Positions 33,373 through 40,336 of a stretch of DNA of 41,770 bases are shown here, piece after piece. The first letter of the stretch is position 1. Every line of letters begins with the position of its first letter. The stretch is from the NCBI GenBank assembly GCA_937924755.1, contig CALEVZ010000077.1:1-41770 (forward strand), given 5' to 3'. The translations under genes were made by a program, and so were the position numbers. Below the pieces are notes generated by a model. That model saw only the letters and a list, made by a program, of their open reading frames with translations. It made no database searches and was not told the origin of the DNA. Source of the DNA: an uncultured bacterium. Its GTDB lineage: Bacteria > Acidobacteriota > Thermoanaerobaculia > Thermoanaerobaculales > Thermoanaerobaculaceae.

Positions 33373-34910
33373 GCCGCCTCCAGCTCGGCGAGCTCCCGCC
33401 GCCAGGGCGCCCGCCGCCGCGCCTCCGCCGCCCACGCCTCCGCCTCACCGTACCGGCCCGAAAGCAGCAGCAGCCGGGCTCGCGCCTCCGCCACCGAGGC
33501 CGAGACCGGGCGCAGGTGGGCGCGCCGTTCCAGCATGTCCAGCACATCGTCGAGCGGTGCGGCAGCTCCCGCGCTCGCCGACGCCAGCTCGGCAGCGGTC
33601 AGCACCGGGGTCACCGCCCACGGCGCCAGCCGCGCCGCCACCAGCGCCGGGGCCGCCCGCTCCTCCCGGATTGCCTGCTGCAGCCGCTCCTCCGCCAGGA
33701 AGTTGAGGCTCGACACCACGAAGCCGGCGCCCAGCAGGGGCAGCAACACCCCGGCCGGGGTCACCCTCCGGGCCGGAGGGCCGCAGCGAGCCGCCAGCGT
33801 GCCCGCCAGGACCGCCCAGGGCAACACCACCTCCGGGGCGTAGGCGGAGAAGTCCACCAGGTTGTGCACCGGCAGCACCAGGACCGCAAGCGCCAGGGGC
33901 AGCTCCCGCTGGATCCCGCGGGCGAGGAGTCGGGCCAGCCCCACCAGGCCGACGCCCAGCGCGCCGATGCCGGCCACCCCCAGCTCGGCGGGCAGCTGCA
34001 GGTAGCTATTGTGGGCGTAGGGCGTGATGTTCTGCGCCCCCAGGGGCCCTGCTAGCCCCGCCTGGCCCACCCCCCCCAGCCCCACCCCCAGCCAGGGGTG
34101 CTGGAGAAACGCCGCACCCGCCACCTGCCAGTTCACGAGGCGCAGCCGCACGGGTTCCAGGGTGCCCAAATCATCCCGCCGCATCAGGGTCGATACAGCC
34201 ACCACCGCCACCGCCAGCACCCCCGCCACCACCATGGGGGCGGCCCCGCGTCGGCGCGCCGCCACCACCAGCAGCAGAACCGCCGCCACCCCCACCGCCG
34301 CCAGGGAGCGGGTTACCACGATACCGGCGCAACACAGCACCGCCAACAGTGTGAAAACCCCGCGGGAGGCGAGGCCGCGGTGGCGCGCCGCCGCGGCCAG
34401 CAGCGGCGGCAGGGCGAGCAGCTGCAGCGCCGCGAAGTGCCCGGGCAGCGCCGCGGTGCCGAAGGCTCGGCCCGAAGCCAGGCGCGCGGCGGCGGCCTCC
34501 CGCATCCCCGGGGGAAGGGCGTCCAGGGATCCAGCCAGGTGGACCAGCGCTCCGGCCCCCTGGGCCAGCGCCGGGATCGCCGTCAAGGCGATCGCCACCG
34601 CCAGAGTTGCGATGCCCCGCTCGGAAAGGGCGACCAGGCGCGCCAGGGCGCAAAGCAGCGCCGCTGCCAGGAACGTCACCCCGTGCCCCACCGCCGCCTC
34701 CCGATCCAGGGCGTTGACCCAGCCGGCGGCGAACAGCGCCGCCCCCAAGGCCAGCCAGCGGGGATCCAGCAGACGGCGCTGCTGTGGGGGTAGCGCCAGG
34801 CAGGTGAGCAACAACGCCAGCCACAGGAGGGGGGCAAACCAGCTGCTCCCCGCCGCCCACCAGGCGGCGCCGGCGCCGGCCAGCAGCGTCACGGTGACAG
34901 CGAGGTGCAC
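33354..34910 (-). CDS. O-antigen ligase/polymerase-like membrane protein (Wzy_C domain)
   Basis: Protein of 518 residues with about 12 helices. The main loop contains RLVNWQVAGAAFLQHPWLGV, then GVGQAG, and ITPYAHNSYLQLPAELGVAG, the R/W...HPxxGxG...HNxxL pattern of the Wzy_C / O-antigen ligase superfamily, which transfers undecaprenyl-linked glycan to an acceptor in the periplasm. After the last helix a helical tail of about 120 residues with TPR-like pairs (SGRYGEAEAWAAEARRRAP) parallels its neighbour. GTG 34910 is chosen because TTGTGC-17-TACACT ends 6 bases upstream; the longer frame to 35084 would run through that promoter and the pilin terminator. It heads the four-gene operon. The two tandem ligase-like genes may be an old duplication or have different acceptors. 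Confidence 0.88.
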   Translation of the reverse strand: MHLAVTVTLLAGAGAAWWAAGSSWFAPLLWLALLLTCLALPPQQRRLLDPRWLALGAALFAAGWVNALDREAAVGHGVTFLAAALLCALARLVALSERGIATLAVAIALTAIPALAQGAGALVHLAGSLDALPPGMREAAAARLASGRAFGTAALPGHFAALQLLALPPLLAAAARHRGLASRGVFTLLAVLCCAGIVVTRSLAAVGVAAVLLLVVAARRRGAAPMVVAGVLAVAVVAVSTLMRRDDLGTLEPVRLRLVNWQVAGAAFLQHPWLGVGLGGVGQAGLAGPLGAQNITPYAHNSYLQLPAELGVAGIGALGVGLVGLARLLARGIQRELPLALAVLVLPVHNLVDFSAYAPEVVLPWAVLAGTLAARCGPPARRVTPAGVLLPLLGAGFVVSSLNFLAEERLQQAIREERAAPALVAARLAPWAVTPVLTAAELASASAGAAAPLDDVLDMLERRAHLRPVSASVAEARARLLLLSGRYGEAEAWAAEARRRAPWRRELAELEAACTLAR

Positions 34911-34916
34911 CCCGGC

Positions 34917-34945
34917 AGTGTAGCGGCGACGCCCACCGGGCACAA
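34917..34945 (-). promoter_or_regulatory. Sigma-70-type promoter of the ligase operon
   Basis: On the minus strand TTGTGC (34945-34940), a spacer of exactly 17, then TACACT (34922-34917), ending 6 bases before GTG 34910. No Shine-Dalgarno precedes that GTG, so the transcript should be leaderless or nearly so. The -35 lies inside the T-rich tail of the pilin terminator. Confidence 0.65.
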
Positions 34946-34974
34946 AAGAAGAGGGCCCGGCACGCCGGGCCCTC
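34940..34974 (-). terminator. Intrinsic terminator of the pilin gene
   Basis: Read on the minus strand, GAGGGCCCGG and CCGGGCCCTC form a perfect ten-pair stem with a four-base loop, followed directly by TTCTTTTGTG. It lies 21 bases after the stop of the pilin gene at 34996. This is the only classical hairpin-plus-T terminator I find in the window. Confidence 0.85.
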
Positions 34975-34995
34975 GTGGAATGAGCGTTGACGTCT

Positions 34996-35454
34996 TCAGT
35001 TCTGCAACCCTTCCGGCCACTGCACGAAGGAGCCGTTAGTGAAGATGATGTCGTCGTCAAACGAGGTGGTCGGACCGCCGACATAATTTATATTGGTGTT
35101 CTTGTTGCGGGTCCCCGACCACAGGGTGTACTCCCGCCCGAACGTGCCGTCGCCGATCACGTAGATGTCGCCGTTCCAGCCGTCGGCCACGGGAATGCGA
35201 CGGATATAGGTGGGCTCCAGGTACGGATAAAGGAGCGCGCGCGCCTGCCCTTGGCCAACCCTGGGGTACTGGTTGTAGTCCACCGAGTACGACTCGATCG
35301 CCGTGCCGATGTTGCGGATGTCAGCCATCGTCCGCTTCTGGCGGCCGCGGTTGATGGCGTTGAGCAGGTTGGGGATGGCGATTGCCGCGATGATCCCGAT
35401 GATCGCCACCACGATGAGCAACTCGATCAGGGTGAAACCTTTTTGTCTCCTCAT
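34996..35454 (-). CDS. Type IV pilin-like / pseudopilin protein
   Basis: Protein of 152 residues with a class III prepilin leader: MRRQKG cut before FTLIELLIVVAIIGIIAAIA, with Glu5 of the mature chain present, then the N-terminal helix continuing to about residue 55. The globular part (YPRVGQGQARALLYPYLEPTYI, DGWNGDIYVIG, REYTLWSG) resembles GspG-like major pseudopilins or short pilins. It ends SFVQWPEGLQN, an ending shared almost exactly with the next pilin. Probable substrate of the prepilin peptidase at 4.4 kb. ATG 35454 has GGGAGAG about 5 bases upstream, and a sigma-54 element is 28 bases upstream. Whether it forms a pilus or a secretion pseudopilus is undecided, as no pilus motor or secretin gene is here. 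Confidence 0.92.
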   Translation of the reverse strand: MRRQKGFTLIELLIVVAIIGIIAAIAIPNLLNAINRGRQKRTMADIRNIGTAIESYSVDYNQYPRVGQGQARALLYPYLEPTYIRRIPVADGWNGDIYVIGDGTFGREYTLWSGTRNKNTNINYVGGPTTSFDDDIIFTNGSFVQWPEGLQN

Positions 35455-35481
35455 ATCTCTCTCCCTTCGCCCAAGCTATTA

Positions 35482-35497
35482 AGCAAAACCCATGCCT
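35482..35497 (-). promoter_or_regulatory. Sigma-54 (-24/-12) promoter of the first pilin gene
   Basis: On the minus strand AGGCATGGGTTTTGCT matches TGGCACG-N4-TTGCW: GGCA, the G at position 7 and TTGCT fit, and the GG-to-GC spacing is exactly 12. The start of transcription would fall about 16 bases before ATG 35454, leaving room for the GGGAGAG ribosome-binding site. Confidence 0.7.
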
Positions 35498-35579
35498 ACT
35501 TCAAAAACCCTTCGCTCCATCCCGGTGACGCTGAGCGGCACCGAGGGCCGGCGCCAGTGCCGTCTCGCGCGCCGCCCGA

Positions 35580-36029
35580 TCATCGCTGCGCCCCCTCCGG
35601 CCACTGCACGAACGTGCCGCTGGCCAGCACGATGTCCGCCTCGAAACGGGTGGTGGGACCGAAACTGATCGAGGTATCCTGGAGATTGTCCGCCCCGCGG
35701 CTACGAAGCGTGTACTGCGTGCCCGCCGCCGTGTAGAAGAGGGGGTTTCCCCACCCATCCCGAGTGGGCAGATGCCTGCCATAAGTCGGGCTCAGGTAAG
35801 GTACGATGTCGGCGACCGTGCCCCCTGCCACCTGCGGCACGGTGGCCCAGTCAGTGGCGTAGGACGAGACCGCCAAGGACACGGTGCGGATGTTGGACAC
35901 CGTGGCCTGCTGGCGGGCCCGCTGCCACACCTGGAAGAAGTTGGCGGCCGCAATGGCGACGATCACTCCCAGCACCGCCACGACGACAAGTAGTTCCACC
36001 AGGGTGAAGCCGCGAAGGCCACGATTCAT
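35580..36029 (-). CDS. Type IV pilin-like / pseudopilin protein
   Basis: Protein of 149 residues. Leader MNRGLRG is cut before FTLVELLVVVAVLGVIVAIA (Glu5 present). The soluble part carries DGWGNPLFYTAAGTQYTLRS, the GspG-like DGWGNPL block, and ends FVQWPEGAQR. It is clearly a paralogue of the downstream pilin, from which it is separated by 125 bases containing the latter's own promoter, so the two can be expressed independently. Start ATG 36029 is the only start that fits the leader; no Shine-Dalgarno is visible and a sigma-54 element ends about 12 bases before it, predicting an almost leaderless mRNA. No clear terminator follows. Processing by the PilD at 4.4 kb is inferred. Confidence 0.92.
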   Translation of the reverse strand: MNRGLRGFTLVELLVVVAVLGVIVAIAAANFFQVWQRARQQATVSNIRTVSLAVSSYATDWATVPQVAGGTVADIVPYLSPTYGRHLPTRDGWGNPLFYTAAGTQYTLRSRGADNLQDTSISFGPTTRFEADIVLASGTFVQWPEGAQR

Positions 36030-36040
36030 GCCGAGGGCGA

Positions 36041-36058
36041 ATGCAAAAACGAGGCCAA
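36041..36058 (-). promoter_or_regulatory. Sigma-54 (-24/-12) promoter of the second pilin gene
   Basis: On the minus strand TTGGCCTCGTTTTTGCAT contains TGGC and TTGCA with the GG-to-GC spacing of exactly 12 that sigma-54 requires. The predicted transcription start is about 2 bases before ATG 36029. The element lies in the 54-base gap shared with the divergent YfhO-like gene. Confidence 0.65.
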
Positions 36059-36070
36059 CTGTAGACCGGC

Positions 36071-36076
36071 TACACT
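36071..36076 (+). promoter_or_regulatory. -10 box of the YfhO-like gene, leaderless type
   Basis: TACACT, identical to the box of the ligase operon, ends 7 bases before ATG 36084. No Shine-Dalgarno is present, and no clear -35 is visible. The region where a -35 would lie overlaps the sigma-54 element of the divergent pilin. Confidence 0.5.
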
Positions 36077-36083
36077 TGAGCCC

Positions 36084-38372
36084 ATGTCCCGCACCACGTC
36101 AGCCCTGATCCTCCTGGTGGGGCTGTGGGGCGCAGTGTTTCTGCCGGCGCTGCTACGCGGCCACACCTTCCCGGCCCGGGACGTGGGGGCTACCCATATC
36201 CCCTGGCGAGCGGAGGCACAGCGGCAGCTGGCCACCGGCCACGTTCCCCTGTGGAACCCCCTGGCCAACGGCGGCCGGCCGCTGCTGGCCAACCCCAACG
36301 CCCAAGCCGGCTATCCCCTTACGCTGCTCCTGCTGGCGATGGATCCCGAACGCTTTCTCGCCCTCTCCCTCGCCTTCCATCACCTGTTCTTCGTCCTCGG
36401 CTGTTTCGCCCTTGCCCGCCGGGCCGGCGCGGGCGGCGGAGCTGCGGCGGTGGCTGCCGCCGCGGTGGGCTTTTCAGGCTTTCCCCTGTCGGCGACGCTC
36501 CTGCCCAATTTGCAGGCCTCCCTGGCCTGGGGGCCGTGGGCACTGGCAACGGCACTGCCAGGTGACGACCGCTCCCGGTGGGTGAGGCGAGCGCTGCTGG
36601 GAGGTGCCTGCCTGGGGCTCTCGTTTCTCGGCGGAGAACCTGTCACCGCGGCCCTCGTCGCCCTCACGTGGGCGGTGGTCGCGATCTGGAGTCACCCGCG
36701 ACGGGCGCCACTCGGCCTGGCTCTGGCCGGCGCCGCCGCCGTGGGAGTCGCGGCGCCGGTGCTCCTGCCGCTTTTGACCGTGTACCGGGACACCGCCCGG
36801 GCCGCCCTGCCAGGAGCCCCCGGGGCGCTCGCCGCCGACGCCCTGGCGCCGCGCCGCTGGATCGAACTGTTCTTGCCCCATGTGCTGGGGGACTTTCACG
36901 CCGCCACCGCGCCGGCCTTCTGGGCCGCCCCCAGCTTTCCCTGGCTGCGCTACTTCCCGGCGCTGTTCGTCGGCGTGTTACCGGTCCTTCTGGCCTGGCG
37001 AGCCGGGTTCTCCAGCCGAACTGCCCCGTGGTGGGCAGTCGCCGGGGCCGGCACCGCTGGCGCCGTCCTGGGGGGGGTTGTTCCCGGCGCCGAAGACCTG
37101 GCGGTGCCCCACGTGCGCTACGCCATCAAGCTCCTGGTGTGGACCGGGCTAGCCCTACCGCCCCTGGTGGCGCTGGGGTGGGAGCGCCTCACCGCGGAGA
37201 GCCAGCGATCCCTGCGGCGCCACGGCGTCGCCGCTGCGGCTGCGGTTGCCCCCATGATCCTGCTGGCCGCCTTCCCGGAGTCGTTGACGCGCCCACTGCT
37301 GGCCCGGATCTACCCCGCCTCGGCGAAGGCGCTCGCCCAGGTGCCGCCCGGCAGCCTCTCCAACCGCCTGGTCCTGGACACCACCGCCCTGGCTCTCCCG
37401 CTGGCGGTTCTCTCCCTCGCCCCCGGGGCCCCCCTGGCGGTGGCGGCGGCGGCCGGCGCCGGCGGAGTGCTGGCCACCTGGGGTCTGCTGGTCGGCGAGC
37501 CCGCCTCCCGTTGGGCGAGCCCTCCCCCCTTGGCGGAGGGACTTTCGCCCGGCACTCGGCTGGTCGCCCTTGCGCCTGCCGCCGAACCGGTCGCCACGGA
37601 GGACGGCCCGCTGGCCCACTACCAGGCCATGCGTGCTGCGCTGGTTCCCAACTACCCCAACCGCTGGGGACTGGGGACGGTGCTGGAGCGCGGCCCCGAC
37701 GGTCTCGAGTCGGCCCGCCACGAGCTCCTGGCGGCGGCCGTCAGTACCCTGCCCACGGAGCTCCGGGCGCGGGTGGCGGCAGCCCTGGGAGCGCAAGTGG
37801 CAATCACTCCTGAGGAACCCATCGACGCTGGCGGCGAACGCATCGCCGGTGTGTGGCGCCGGCGCCTGCCGGCAGCGCCCGAGGCCTATCTGGCAGAGCG
37901 CCTCCTTTTCGCTCAAGGCGCACTGGCCACGGCAGCGACCCTGGGCGCTGCTCCGTTTCGACCGGGGTGGGACGCGGTGCTGGAGGGAGACGGTGGAGTC
38001 CAGGATCTGGCTCCAGGACAGTTGGCCGAACTACCCGGAGCGCCCCACCGCCGCACCTTTCGGGTGCAGGCACCCGAGGGTGCCCTGCTCGTTCTGCAAC
38101 AGAGCCACATGCGTTGCTGGCGGGCAGACATCGACGGTAAGCGAACGTCCATCGTCACCGTCAACGGTGCCATGATGGGGGTGTGGGTGCCGAAGGGAGA
38201 ACACCGGGTGCGACTGGCCATCGACCCCACCCCATACCGTCTGGGCCTGGTCGGTCCGATACTGGTGCTGCTGGCGCTGGGGCTCACCCGGCGGGGGGGC
38301 GCATGGCGGGGCCGCGGGGCACCCAGCGGTGACGCGGAGCGTAACTCCCCGGCCACCCCACCGGCGCGGTGA
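36084..38372 (+). CDS. YfhO-like multi-spanning membrane protein (GT-C type)
   Basis: Integral membrane protein of 762 residues. HTFPARDVGATHIPWRAEA, HVPLWNPLANGGRPLLANPN and GYPLTLLLLAMDPERF near the N-terminus are the family signature; about 12 helices follow, then a periplasmic-type domain ending LLVLQQSHMRCWRADIDGKR and GVWVPKGEHRVRLAIDPTPYR before a final helix. YfhO proteins of Firmicutes glycosylate teichoic polymers; in Gram-negative genomes their acceptor is unknown. ATG 36084 is divergent from the pilins. The last 30 residues, after the final helix, are Arg/Gly/Pro-rich and overlap the end of the convergent wzt-like gene by 89 bases, so the ancestral end may have been shorter. It is a paralogue of the protein at 29.6-31.7 kb. 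Confidence 0.85.
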   Translation: MSRTTSALILLVGLWGAVFLPALLRGHTFPARDVGATHIPWRAEAQRQLATGHVPLWNPLANGGRPLLANPNAQAGYPLTLLLLAMDPERFLALSLAFHHLFFVLGCFALARRAGAGGGAAAVAAAAVGFSGFPLSATLLPNLQASLAWGPWALATALPGDDRSRWVRRALLGGACLGLSFLGGEPVTAALVALTWAVVAIWSHPRRAPLGLALAGAAAVGVAAPVLLPLLTVYRDTARAALPGAPGALAADALAPRRWIELFLPHVLGDFHAATAPAFWAAPSFPWLRYFPALFVGVLPVLLAWRAGFSSRTAPWWAVAGAGTAGAVLGGVVPGAEDLAVPHVRYAIKLLVWTGLALPPLVALGWERLTAESQRSLRRHGVAAAAAVAPMILLAAFPESLTRPLLARIYPASAKALAQVPPGSLSNRLVLDTTALALPLAVLSLAPGAPLAVAAAAGAGGVLATWGLLVGEPASRWASPPPLAEGLSPGTRLVALAPAAEPVATEDGPLAHYQAMRAALVPNYPNRWGLGTVLERGPDGLESARHELLAAAVSTLPTELRARVAAALGAQVAITPEEPIDAGGERIAGVWRRRLPAAPEAYLAERLLFAQGALATAATLGAAPFRPGWDAVLEGDGGVQDLAPGQLAELPGAPHRRTFRVQAPEGALLVLQQSHMRCWRADIDGKRTSIVTVNGAMMGVWVPKGEHRVRLAIDPTPYRLGLVGPILVLLALGLTRRGGAWRGRGAPSGDAERNSPATPPAR

Positions 38373-39522
38373 CCAGGAAGCTCAGCACTTCACAGGCGTA
38401 GTCGAACGCCAGGCCGGCGGCGCGATGCACCGCTGCGTCCACCAGGTAGCGGCCGGGGGCCAGCTGCAGGGAGGGGAACTCGATCACCACCTCGCCATCC
38501 TGCTCCAGGCTCTCCGGTACCCAGCCGTCGAGCTCGGTGTTGGTGCCGAACACGTGCTGCCCGTCCTCCCGGTGAATGGCCACGCCGAAGACGAAATCCT
38601 GCTGCGGCTCGTGGACGCGGTAGGCGAGGCGCAGCGCCGCCGGCTCACCCCACGGAATCGACCCCACCGGCCGCCCCTCGCCGTCCAGCAGCTCCACCGC
38701 CTGCAGGGTCACCCAGCGGTTCCCCCAGCGCTTGCCCGTGGCCTCGGGGCGGGCCACCTCTGCCTCGTCGGCGGCCACGTCGGAGCGGTACCGAGACACC
38801 ACCGCCCCAGCCGTTCCCTCCAGCGTCACCCGCCCCTCCTGCAGGTACACCACCCGGTGGGCCAGCGCCTCCACCAGCGCGAGGTCGTGGCTCACCAGCA
38901 GCACCGCCGTCCCCCCCCGCTGCATGCGGGCGATGCGATCCAGGCAGCGATGGGCGAAGGCCTGATCGCCCACGGCCAGGATCTCGTCCACCAGCAGCAC
39001 GTCGGGGCCCACCGCGGTGGCGACGGCGAAGCCGAGCCGCACGTACATCCCCGAGGAGTAGGTCTTCACCGGCTCGTCGATGAACGCCCCCAGCCCGGCA
39101 AAGGCGATGATGTCGTCCAGGCGAGCGAGGATCTCGCGCCGCGACAGGCCCAGCATCATGCCGTTGATGATGGCGTTCTCGCGCCCGGAAATCTCCGGGT
39201 GGAAGCCGGCCCCCAGCTCGATGAGCGCCGTCACGCGGCCGCGCACCGTCACGGTGCCGGCGGTGGGCTTCAGGATCCCCGCCACCAGCTTGAGCAGCGT
39301 CGATTTCCCCGAGCCGTTGGGGCCGATCACCGCCACCGTCTCCCCGGGGCGGACGGTGAGATCGACGTCGGCGACAGCCAAAAAACCGCTCTGCTCCTGC
39401 TTGAGCCGCCACAGCGCCCCGTGCAGCAACGCCCCTTTGAGGGACTGCAGCCTGCCCCGCCGCGTCCCCGAGGGGTAGCGCTTGCTCACCCCGGCGAGCA
39501 GTACCGCCGGTTCGACACTCAT
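38284..39522 (-). CDS. Polysaccharide ABC transporter ATP-binding protein (second Wzt-like)
   Basis: Cytoplasmic ATPase of 412 residues. Walker A GPNGSGKST (67-75), signature YSSGMYVRLGFA, Walker B DVLLVDEILAVGD and H-loop VSHD; the exporter-specific RGRVTALIELGAGFHPEISG is present. From about residue 265 a Wzt_C-like beta domain follows (LRLAYRVHEPQQDFVFGVAIH, LAPGRYLVDAAVHRAAG), again suggesting recognition of the exported chain. ATG 39522 overlaps the permease stop as ATGA. It is clearly distinct from the 22.8 kb copy (Ser instead of Ala in the Walker loop, different C-terminal domain), so the two systems probably export different glycans. The 3' end overlaps the convergent YfhO-like gene by 89 bases. 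Confidence 0.9.
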   Translation of the reverse strand: MSVEPAVLLAGVSKRYPSGTRRGRLQSLKGALLHGALWRLKQEQSGFLAVADVDLTVRPGETVAVIGPNGSGKSTLLKLVAGILKPTAGTVTVRGRVTALIELGAGFHPEISGRENAIINGMMLGLSRREILARLDDIIAFAGLGAFIDEPVKTYSSGMYVRLGFAVATAVGPDVLLVDEILAVGDQAFAHRCLDRIARMQRGGTAVLLVSHDLALVEALAHRVVYLQEGRVTLEGTAGAVVSRYRSDVAADEAEVARPEATGKRWGNRWVTLQAVELLDGEGRPVGSIPWGEPAALRLAYRVHEPQQDFVFGVAIHREDGQHVFGTNTELDGWVPESLEQDGEVVIEFPSLQLAPGRYLVDAAVHRAAGLAFDYACEVLSFLVTAPVGWPGSYAPRHRWVPRGPAMRPPAG

Positions 39523-40310
39523 ACCGCCTCCACCAGGGTTTCCTTGAGGCGGGTGAAGATCCCCACGCCCGCGAGCCAGCCCACCGCCCCCACCACCGCC
39601 GACCACCCCCACACCGACAGGGGGGGGAGCGTGCCCAGGAGCACCGTGTCCCGGTAGAGGGAAATGAGCGGCGTCACCGGGTTGGCGAGGATGAGGCGGC
39701 GCAGAAGCCCTTCCGGCACCAGCTCCACGGTGTAAATGATGGGGGTGGTGAAGAACAGCAGATTGAGCAGGTTGTGCAGGAGATCCTTGAGGTCGCGGAA
39801 ATGCACCGCCAGCGCCGACACCGCCAGCGACACGCCGCCCACCGCCACCAGCCAGGGCAGGAGCACCACCGGCAGCAGCAGCACCGTCCACGACAGCGTG
39901 CCGTGGCCGGTCAGCGTCGCCACCAGCGCCGCCACCAGCAGCACCGGCAGCGCCAGCAGGTGGTGCGCCAGATGGGAGAGCACCACCACTGCAGGAAAGA
40001 CCTCCGGCGGGCACACCACCTTCTTGAGCAGCGGGCCGTTGTCGATCAGGGTGATGGTGGAGTCCAGCAGCGCCCCCGAGAGGAACAGCCAGGGCAGCAG
40101 GCCGGCGAAGAGGAACAGCGGGTAGGGGACGGCGGTGGACACCCGCGCCGGGATGACCACGGTAAACACCACCGTGTACACCAGCAGCAGCAACAACGGG
40201 TTGAGCAGCGACCAGAAATACCCGAACAACGTGCCCCGGTAGCGCGCCTCGAGCTCCCGTACCACCAAAACCGCCACCAGGTGGCGCTGACGGTAAAGGG
40301 TGACAACCAC
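39519..40310 (-). CDS. Polysaccharide ABC transporter permease (second Wzm-like)
   Basis: Inner-membrane permease of 263 residues, ABC2 family. LVVRELEARYRGTLFGYFWSLLNP is the family's conserved N-terminal segment, followed by six helices, VHFRDLKDLLHNLLNLLFFTTPIIY and NPVTPLISLYRDTVL, all typical of O-antigen/teichoic exporters. Start GTG 40310, 26 bases after the stop of the lipoprotein gene, without an obvious strong Shine-Dalgarno. It lacks the roughly 35-residue N-terminal lead of the other Wzm here, so the start could be slightly wrong. Co-directional with the upstream Peripla_BP_6 lipoprotein and overlapping its ATPase gene, it forms a three-gene unit read from the promoter at 41545-41573. 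Confidence 0.9.
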   Translation of the reverse strand: MVVTLYRQRHLVAVLVVRELEARYRGTLFGYFWSLLNPLLLLLVYTVVFTVVIPARVSTAVPYPLFLFAGLLPWLFLSGALLDSTITLIDNGPLLKKVVCPPEVFPAVVVLSHLAHHLLALPVLLVAALVATLTGHGTLSWTVLLLPVVLLPWLVAVGGVSLAVSALAVHFRDLKDLLHNLLNLLFFTTPIIYTVELVPEGLLRRLILANPVTPLISLYRDTVLLGTLPPLSVWGWSAVVGAVGWLAGVGIFTRLKETLVEAV

Positions 40311-40336
40311 GCCGGTGGGCCCGGCGGAGGGGCTGG

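Noticed and set aside
35500-35579. Possible terminator after the upstream pilin gene
   Set aside because: CGGCAC/GTGCCG and CGCTC/GAGCG pairs exist, but loops are about 15 bases and the T-run is separated from the stems; too weak to call.
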